Source: an uncultured bacterium (GTDB taxonomy: Bacteria; Pseudomonadota; Alphaproteobacteria; Rhodospirillales; Rhodospirillaceae). Taken from it: 7,586 bases of DNA. The stretch is taken from contig CAITZE010000447.1 in NCBI GenBank assembly GCA_903896775.1, positions 1-7,586 on the forward strand, in the 5' to 3' direction. The notes below the pieces were generated by a model. It was not told where the DNA came from, searched no databases, and worked only from the letters and a program-made list of their open reading frames with translations. A program made the position numbers and the translations under genes. Position 1 is the stretch's first letter. Each line of letters starts with the position of its first letter. Below, piece by piece: positions 1 through 3,923 of this stretch.

Positions 1-1800
1 CTTCAACCGGCGTTCGACCGCATGATTGTTGCGGCTGTCTTCCATGTCGATGAAATCGATAACGATGAGGCCCGCGAGATCGCGCAAGCGAAGCTGGCGC
101 GCGATTTCGTCGGCAGCTTCCGTATTGGTTTTGTATGCCGTCTCTTCGATGTGGCGTTCTTTGGTGGCGCGGCCCGAGTTGACGTCGATGGCAACCAGCG
201 CTTCGGTTTGGGCGAACACAATCGATCCGCCGGAACGCAGCTGAACGGTCGGACTGTTGATGGCTTCCATCTGGCTTTCCACCTGATAGCGGTGGAACAG
301 CGGGATGATGTCGTCCTTGTAGCGCTGAACCTTCTTGGCATGGCTCGGCGTCAGCATTTTCATGAAGTCTTTGCCGATCTTGTAGCCTTCTTCGCCTTCG
401 ACCCAGACTTCTTCGATATCGCGCGAATAGATGTCGCGGATGGCGCGCTTGATCAGGCTGGCTTCCTCATGGATGAGGGCCGGTGCGCGCGACGACATGG
501 TGACTTCGCGGATGCTGTTCCAGGTGCGCTGCAGGTATTCGTAGTCGCGTTTGATTTCGGTCTTGTTGCGCTCGGCGCCGGCGGTACGCAAGATAACCGC
601 CATATTCTTGGGCAGTTCGAGATCGCCCAAAATCGCCTTCAAACGACGACGGTCTTGCGCGCTGGTGATCTTGCGCGAGACGCCGCCGCCACGTGGGCTA
701 TTGGGCATCAGCACGCAATAACGCCCGGCGAGCGAAAGGAACGTGGTCAGCGCAGCGCCTTTATTGCCGCGCTCTTCTTTCACTACCTGGATCAGCATGA
801 TCTGGCGGCGCTTGATGACTTCTTGAATCTTGTAATGGCGCGAGGCGACGAAACGGCGGCGCTGCTTGTCTTCAGCAGCCTCTTCTTCGTCTTCTTCGCC
901 ACCGACGGTTTCGACACCGGCGGCTTTGTTGTCGGGCTTATGGGCAGCTTGCGCATCTCCGCCAGCTTGCTCGCCGCTTTGCTCACCGGTTTGTTCACCA
1001 GCGTGTTCCGCAGTCTGTTCGCCGGAAGCCGCATGCTCTTCCGTTGCGGCGGCGGACTGGCCAGCTTCCGTGATGGTTTCGGTGGCGGTCGCGGGAGCTT
1101 CGGGCGCGCCTTCTGCGGATGCGGGCGCTTGATCGACGGGCGCGGTTTCGGTTTTGGCTTCGTCGTGAGACTCCTCGGCCTCATCGTCGTCCGACGAGGT
1201 TACCGGTGACGTTATCGCAGGCGGGATGAACGCCAAGGGGATAGCGTCGCCATGATCGTGGTCGTGTTCATGATCGGCCTCATGCGCATCTTCGGCATGA
1301 TGGTCGTGCGCGTGATCGTGCGTATGGTCATGTCCGTGGTCATGCCCATGATCATGATCATGATCGTGGGCGTTGTCATGAGCATGGTCTTGATCGTGGG
1401 CCGGATCATGACTGTGGTCATGATTGTGATCTTGGCCTTGTTCGTGATCCTGACCGCCTTGCGCCTGGCGCCGGCTTTCGCGCGCGGAATCGCGGCGCTC
1501 TTCCTCTTCCTCGTGCCGCTGTGCTTCCGCCATCAGGCGTTCGCGGTCGGCGACCGGGATTTGGTAATAGTCGGGATGGATTTCGCTGAAGGCCAGGAAC
1601 CCGTGACGGTTCCCGCCGTAATCGACGAAGGCTGCTTGAAGCGACGGCTCAACCCGGACCACTTTGGCCAGGTAGATGTTGCCTTTAATCTGCTTCTTAG
1701 TAGAGGTCTCTACGTCAAATTCTTCAAGCCGCGTTCCGTCCAGTACCACGACCCGAGTTTCCTCCGGGTGCGTGGCCTCGATGAGCATTCTTTTGACCAT
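1..1800 (-). CDS. rne: Ribonuclease E (RNase E/G family), N-terminal 600 residues, 3' end outside window
   Basis: RNase E is the main endoribonuclease for mRNA decay and for rRNA and tRNA processing, and the scaffold of the RNA degradosome. The minus-strand frame is open from the ATG at 1798-1800 to the window edge with no stop. Residues 1-85 (MVKRMLIEATHPEETRVVVL, then GNIYLAKV, EPSLQAAFVDYGGNRHGF, SEIHPDYYQIP) are the start of the catalytic region and the first half of the S1 domain. S1 resumes near residue 325 (YKIQEVIKRRQIMLIQVVKEERGNKGAALTT). The DNase I-like catalytic segment follows: D539 in AIDVNSGRAT and D582 in VIDFIDM match E. coli D303 and D346. The Zn-link cysteines, small domain and degradosome scaffold lie beyond the left edge. 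Between the S1 halves is an insert of about 240 residues, where E. coli has only a short loop. Inserts here are usual in alphaproteobacteria, but this one carries a His/Asp tract. GGAG at 1812-1815 (complement), 11 bases before the ATG, supports this start. Confidence 0.97.
   Translation of the reverse strand, partial: MVKRMLIEATHPEETRVVVLDGTRLEEFDVETSTKKQIKGNIYLAKVVRVEPSLQAAFVDYGGNRHGFLAFSEIHPDYYQIPVADRERLMAEAQRHEEEEERRDSARESRRQAQGGQDHEQGQDHNHDHSHDPAHDQDHAHDNAHDHDHDHGHDHGHDHTHDHAHDHHAEDAHEADHEHDHDHGDAIPLAFIPPAITSPVTSSDDDEAEESHDEAKTETAPVDQAPASAEGAPEAPATATETITEAGQSAAATEEHAASGEQTAEHAGEQTGEQSGEQAGGDAQAAHKPDNKAAGVETVGGEEDEEEAAEDKQRRRFVASRHYKIQEVIKRRQIMLIQVVKEERGNKGAALTTFLSLAGRYCVLMPNSPRGGGVSRKITSAQDRRRLKAILGDLELPKNMAVILRTAGAERNKTEIKRDYEYLQRTWNSIREVTMSSRAPALIHEEASLIKRAIRDIYSRDIEEVWVEGEEGYKIGKDFMKMLTPSHAKKVQRYKDDIIPLFHRYQVESQMEAINSPTVQLRSGGSIVFAQTEALVAIDVNSGRATKERHIEETAYKTNTEAADEIARQLRLRDLAGLIVIDFIDMEDSRNNHAVERRLK
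841..1251 (-). other. Low-complexity Ala/Glu/Thr and Gly-Glu-Gln part of the RNase E insert
   Basis: This covers rne residues 184-320, between the His/Asp tract and the resumption of S1. Seen in order: a short hydrophobic Pro-rich patch (AIPLAFIPPAITSPV, 186-200); an acidic Asp/Glu stretch; an Ala/Pro/Thr/Glu-rich stretch; a Gly-Glu-Gln repeat (GEQTGEQSGEQAG, 268-280); then an acidic run (GEEDEEEAAEDK, 301-312) ending in RRR before the conserved YKIQEVIKRR. It is probably an intrinsically disordered linker looping out of S1. The hydrophobic patch could be a short linear docking motif, but nothing in the sequence identifies a partner. Confidence 0.75.
1252..1446 (-). repeat. His-Asp repeat tract inside the RNase E S1-domain insert
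   Basis: This segment encodes rne residues 119-183. By direct count 26 of these 65 residues are histidine, mostly alternating with Asp, for example HDHDHDHGHDHGHDHT at 145-160. At DNA level it is a degenerate six-base repeat (CAT/CAC followed by GAT/GAC on the coding strand), with perfect CATGAT units around 1347-1365 and nine GATC sites. The codons vary (CAT/CAC, GAT/GAC), which suggests protein-level selection or an old expansion, not a fresh replication-slippage array. Such tracts resemble the metal-binding His-rich loops of zinc, nickel or cobalt transporters and chaperones. Metal binding here is inference. The tract should be unstructured and solvent exposed. Confidence 0.9.
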
Positions 1801-1829
1801 AGTCAGGCGTACTCCGTGACGCCGCGGTG

Positions 1830-1878
1830 CCCGCGCGGCCCAAGGTCGATGGACCTAAGAGCGCGCGTCCGCAGCGGG
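1830..1878 (-). promoter_or_regulatory. GC-rich stem in the rne 5' leader, close to the start codon
   Basis: In the rne transcript, CCCGC-U-GCGG (1878 down to 1869) can pair with CCGCGCGGG (1838 down to 1830), giving nine base pairs with one bulged U. It encloses a second hairpin, AGGTC-CATC-GACCT (1856 down to 1843). The stem ends about 15 bases before the GGAG and 29 before the ATG, so it could affect ribosome access or be an RNase E cleavage target for autoregulation. On the plus strand the same stem is followed by TTTTT (1879-1883), so it could instead act as a terminator for antisense transcription. Pairing is seen; function is inferred. Confidence 0.45.
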
Positions 1879-2026
1879 TTTTTGTAAATGATGAAATGGA
1901 TAGGGTTGCGCCGGAAATGAGCAGGCGCGTGGACCGAGTTGGGCTGCCGCAAGAGTCAGCCGAACGGAACGCCGGTACAGCACGGACGTTCACGGTTGGC
2001 GAGCGGAGGTTCAACATATGTCTCGG

Positions 2027-2108
2027 CACACTAGCCCCCGGGCTACGATGTGTTTGGGGCCGGACGGGTGTAAAACCCAGCCATTCCCGTTTCAAAAACG
2101 GGTCTTTT
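2027..2108 (+). ncRNA. Possible small structured RNA ending at an intrinsic terminator
   Basis: Reading rightward, three hairpins follow one another. CACA (2027-2030) pairs with TGTG (2049-2052) around TAGCC-CCCG-GGCTA (2032-2045). GGGT (2066-2069) pairs with ACCC (2075-2078), flanked by GGC/GCC. Then comes CCCGTTT-CAA-AAACGGG (2086-2102) with TCTTTT. No protein gene upstream on this strand needs that terminator, so a short independent RNA is plausible. I see only a weak possible promoter (TTGGCG at 1996-2001 with TATGTC at 2017-2022, spacing 15), so the 5' end is not fixed. The hairpins could equally belong to the rne leader read on the other strand. Confidence 0.3.
2086..2108 (+). terminator. 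Rho-independent terminator-like hairpin
   Basis: CCCGTTT (2086-2092) and AAACGGG (2096-2102) form a perfect seven-base-pair stem with a CAA loop, followed by TCTTTT (2103-2108). On the other strand the stem is followed by AATGG, so the terminator polarity is rightward only. It lies about 300 bases before amiC and cannot be the end of rne, which is transcribed away from it. The stem is only partly GC, so efficiency may be moderate. Confidence 0.5.
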
Positions 2109-2134
2109 CCAGACAGAAAACCCTGGAGATCCAA

Positions 2135-2148
2135 TGAACTAGAGTTCA
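2135..2148. repeat. Perfect short inverted repeat in the rne/amiC region
   Basis: TGAACT-AG-AGTTCA has six-base arms and a two-base centre, a geometry suited to a dimeric DNA-binding regulator. Read as rne leader RNA it could also form a tight hairpin, though a two-base loop is unfavourable. No regulator family was recognised. Confidence 0.35.
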
Positions 2149-2181
2149 GGGGATCGCGGGATGCCAGCTACCGGCTGAGGA

Positions 2182-2196
2182 ATGGCTTAGAGCCAT
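2182..2196. repeat. Perfect 15-base inverted repeat in the rne/amiC region
   Basis: ATGGCT-TAG-AGCCAT has six-base arms and a three-base centre. It lies about 50 bases downstream of the proposed minus-strand rne promoter, so it could be an early hairpin of the rne leader or an operator. No U-run follows on either strand, so it is not an intrinsic terminator. Confidence 0.35.
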
Positions 2197-2248
2197 AACT
2201 GCAAATACGGCGAACCTCGGCGTGTCGGAAGTAACCACGAGTACTCTA

Positions 2249-2278
2249 ACCATAAACGGGTCATGGTCGATGTGACAA
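2249..2278 (-). promoter_or_regulatory. Candidate sigma70-type promoter for rne
   Basis: On the minus strand, TTGTCA (2278 down to 2273) and TATGGT (2254 down to 2249) lie 18 bases apart, giving five of six and four of six consensus matches. Transcription would start near 2242 and leave an rne leader of about 440 bases. This is the best minus-strand match I found between rne and amiC, but one such match in 600 bases is not strong evidence. A shorter leader from an unrecognised promoter is possible. Confidence 0.33.
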
Positions 2279-2333
2279 CGTCTAATTCCCCGGACACAAA
2301 TGCGTGCGCGCCAACCGCTTACGGGTAGATCTC

Positions 2334-2346
2334 GCAAGATTCTTGC
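2334..2346. promoter_or_regulatory. Perfect 13-base dyad overlapping the amiC -35 box
   Basis: GCAAGA-T-TCTTGC is a perfect inverted repeat with six-base arms around a single centre base. Its right arm overlaps the proposed amiC -35 hexamer (2343-2348), which is where a repressor or class II activator would bind. No regulator family was recognised from the half-site, so the operator role is inference. Confidence 0.35.
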
Positions 2347-2372
2347 CGCGACTCGGGAAATGTGTGTATATT
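2343..2372 (+). promoter_or_regulatory. Probable sigma70-type promoter of amiC
   Basis: TTGCCG (2343-2348) and TATATT (2367-2372) are 18 bases apart. The -10 box sits in a locally AT-rich stretch within GC-rich DNA. Transcription would start near 2379, giving a leader of about 33 bases before the amiC ATG at 2412. The short leader fits a dedicated amiC promoter, and the absence of a strong Shine-Dalgarno sequence before the ATG is noted. Confidence 0.5.
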
Positions 2373-2411
2373 GTTCAGAGTCAATGACTTAACGCGGCGA
2401 TTTTCACGTCT

Positions 2412-3755
2412 ATGCCGGATTCCAAAGACCCAAAGTATGACGCACGGGCGCTCACTAGCGACGTGGATACCGGTGCTGATCCGTTTTCTAAGTCATTAGA
2501 AAATATACGTAATATTCCTTTAAATCGACGTTTTGTCGTGGCGGCTGGCGGAGCTGCGGCCCTATGGCCGGTGGTCTCGCAGGCGGCCGGCAAAGCGCTG
2601 GGGATCGCCTCGACCATGCGCTTCAGCGAGCGCGAGGGGCACACACGCCTGGTTCTCGAACTATCCCAGAATGTGGACTTCAGCCTGTTCCGGCTGGCGG
2701 ACCCTTATCGGATTGTCATCGACCTGCCTGAGCTGGATTGGGCCGTCGGCAACCCCAAGCCGGTCGGTTTGGTGAAAGCCGTGCGCTTCGGTCTGTTTCA
2801 GGCTGGTGATGCCCGCATGGTGGTGGATCTCGCGGGGCCCGCCGACATCAAGAATGCCTTCGTCTTGCCGGCCACGGGCGAAACTCCGTTCCGCTTTGTC
2901 GTCGATCTGGAGACCATGGACCGTGCCAAGTACATGGCGATGTTGGGTCCTCAGCACCGCATCGGTCAGTTGACCCAGCCCACGACGCAAACCGCCAGCG
3001 CACAGCCTGCGCCCACAAAAAAGACGGCGGAAGACGTAAAGCCTGAGCCCAAGGCCGCCAATACAAAGAAGATCATCGCGCTCGATCCCGGCCATGGCGG
3101 CGTCGATCCTGGCGCTATCGGTATCAGCGGCATTTACGAAAAGATCATCACGTTGGCAGCGGCGCAGCAGCTGCGCGGTCGCCTTGAAGGCACTGGCAAG
3201 TACAAAGTCATCCTGACCCGCGACCACGACGTGTCTTTAGGCTTGAGCGAGCGGCGCGATATTGCCCGCGCCGCCCAGGCCGACATCTTCATATCGCTGC
3301 ATGCGGATTCCATCGTCAATAAGTCGGTGCGCGGGCTGTCGGTCTATACGCTGTCGGAGCGCGCCTCGGATAAAGAAGCCGAGGCTTTGGCCGAGCAAGA
3401 GAACAACGCCGACAGCATTATCGGCGTCGACCTTTCCCACGAAAGCCAGGAAGTGCGGCACATTCTGGTGGATCTCGCCCAGCGCGAGAGTATGAACATC
3501 GCGACCAAGCTGGCCGCCAATCTCATCGACGAGCTGGAACGCGAAGTGATGCTGGTGCGCAACAGCCACCGGTTCGCCCGCTTTGCGGTGCTGAAATCGC
3601 CCGATATCCCGTCTGTTTTGATCGAAATGGGCTATCTCTCGAACCGTGAAGACGAAACCGCCCTGAAGAAGGACGCTTATCGCGCCAAACTCATGGGCGC
3701 GGTGGTGCGCGGTTTGGATACTCATTTTGCGCCCCGCCGGAGCGCCAAGCTCTAA
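2412..3755 (+). CDS. amiC: N-acetylmuramoyl-L-alanine amidase, AmiC type (AMIN + Amidase_3)
   Basis: This periplasmic zinc amidase cuts the bond between N-acetylmuramic acid and the stem peptide, splitting septal peptidoglycan in cell separation. It has 447 residues. Residues 1-38 form an unusual polar N-terminal extension. Next comes a probable Tat signal with an Arg pair at 39-40 (NRRFVVAAGGAAALWPVVSQ). An AMIN domain spans about 66-175 (TMRFSEREGHTRLVLELS onward), then an Ala/Lys/Pro linker to about 218. The Amidase_3 domain spans about 220-440, with H228 in DPGHGG, E243, H297 in SLHAD as expected zinc ligands and E405 in LIEMGYLSN as catalytic Glu. Residues about 320-365 (ASDKEAEALAEQEN onward) match the autoinhibitory helix region of AmiB/AmiC enzymes, which need a LytM-type activator such as EnvC or NlpD. 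No other in-frame ATG lies before the signal, and the SD is weak. mrcA follows after 168 bases. Confidence 0.95.
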   Translation: MPDSKDPKYDARALTSDVDTGADPFSKSLENIRNIPLNRRFVVAAGGAAALWPVVSQAAGKALGIASTMRFSEREGHTRLVLELSQNVDFSLFRLADPYRIVIDLPELDWAVGNPKPVGLVKAVRFGLFQAGDARMVVDLAGPADIKNAFVLPATGETPFRFVVDLETMDRAKYMAMLGPQHRIGQLTQPTTQTASAQPAPTKKTAEDVKPEPKAANTKKIIALDPGHGGVDPGAIGISGIYEKIITLAAAQQLRGRLEGTGKYKVILTRDHDVSLGLSERRDIARAAQADIFISLHADSIVNKSVRGLSVYTLSERASDKEAEALAEQENNADSIIGVDLSHESQEVRHILVDLAQRESMNIATKLAANLIDELEREVMLVRNSHRFARFAVLKSPDIPSVLIEMGYLSNREDETALKKDAYRAKLMGAVVRGLDTHFAPRRSAKL

Positions 3756-3923
3756 GCCGGTCTAAAAATGGGGCCGGCGGGCAGATTTTCGCCGTATTTC
3801 GGGGCTATTAACGCCTCTCCAGCGTTAGGGCAGCGTGAGAATCGTCATACGATTGGCGATAGAGCTATGCTAGACAGCCGAACGCTGAAATAGCGCCCAA
3901 GATAGATAAGGTCACGTATTCTC
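3756..3923 (+). other. amiC-mrcA intergenic region with two perfect dyads
   Basis: This 168-base gap contains two perfect inverted repeats: TAACGC (3809-3814) with GCGTTA (3822-3827), loop of seven, and AATCGT (3840-3845) with ACGATT (3849-3854), loop CAT. GCCGG (3756-3760) can pair with CCGGC (3774-3778) just after the amiC stop, but no U-run follows, so it is not a convincing terminator. TATGCT (3866-3871) could be a -10 box, but I see no good -35 at the right distance. The gap is long enough for mrcA to have its own promoter, and the dyads could be operators. AAGG at 3908-3911 is the only Shine-Dalgarno-like sequence before mrcA. Confidence 0.45.

Larger units (their letters stand above)
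1801..2411. other. Divergent intergenic region rne/amiC (611 bases), no convincing protein gene
   Basis: This long gap separates the divergently transcribed rne and amiC. Open frames crossing it on both strands have no recognisable family features and run into the coding start of rne. It contains a likely amiC promoter near 2343-2372, a possible minus-strand promoter near 2249-2278 that would give rne a leader of about 440 bases, a GC-rich stem just before the rne start (1830-1878), a terminator-like hairpin on the plus strand (2086-2108), and perfect short dyads at 2135-2148, 2182-2196 and 2334-2346. The E. coli rne leader is also long (about 360 nt) and mediates autoregulation; the analogy is inference. 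I could not match any part of the region to a named RNA family. Confidence 0.7.

Noticed and set aside
22..1209. Long plus-strand open frame (395 codons) across the left end.
   Set aside because: It is antisense to rne, whose translation is an unbroken match to RNase E including the catalytic motifs. Its product is low-complexity Gly/Phe/Arg with no family features.
1252..1446. Six-base repeats considered as a CRISPR array or noncoding satellite.
   Set aside because: There are no repeat-spacer units of CRISPR size, and the repeats are in frame within rne with synonymous codon variation.
1252..1887. Plus-strand open frame whose product looks like a hydrophobic Met/Val/Ile membrane protein.
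   Set aside because: The hydrophobic run is the antisense reading of the His-Asp codon repeat (CAT/GAT reads as ATG/ATC on the other strand). It is an artefact of the repeat, not a membrane protein gene.
1724..2198. Overlapping open frames on both strands (minus 1724-2134, plus 1827-2198) in the rne/amiC gap.
   Set aside because: No recognisable domain, poor ribosome binding sites, overlap with the rne start or its leader, and both read through hairpin-forming sequence.
2661..3725. Minus-strand open frames (2661-3227 and 3237-3725) opposite amiC.
   Set aside because: The plus strand encodes a complete amidase with all zinc ligands; these are antisense shadows typical of GC-rich coding DNA.
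3756..3790. GCCGG/CCGGC pairing after the amiC stop considered as a terminator.
   Set aside because: Only five base pairs with a 13-base loop and no following T-run; too weak to call.
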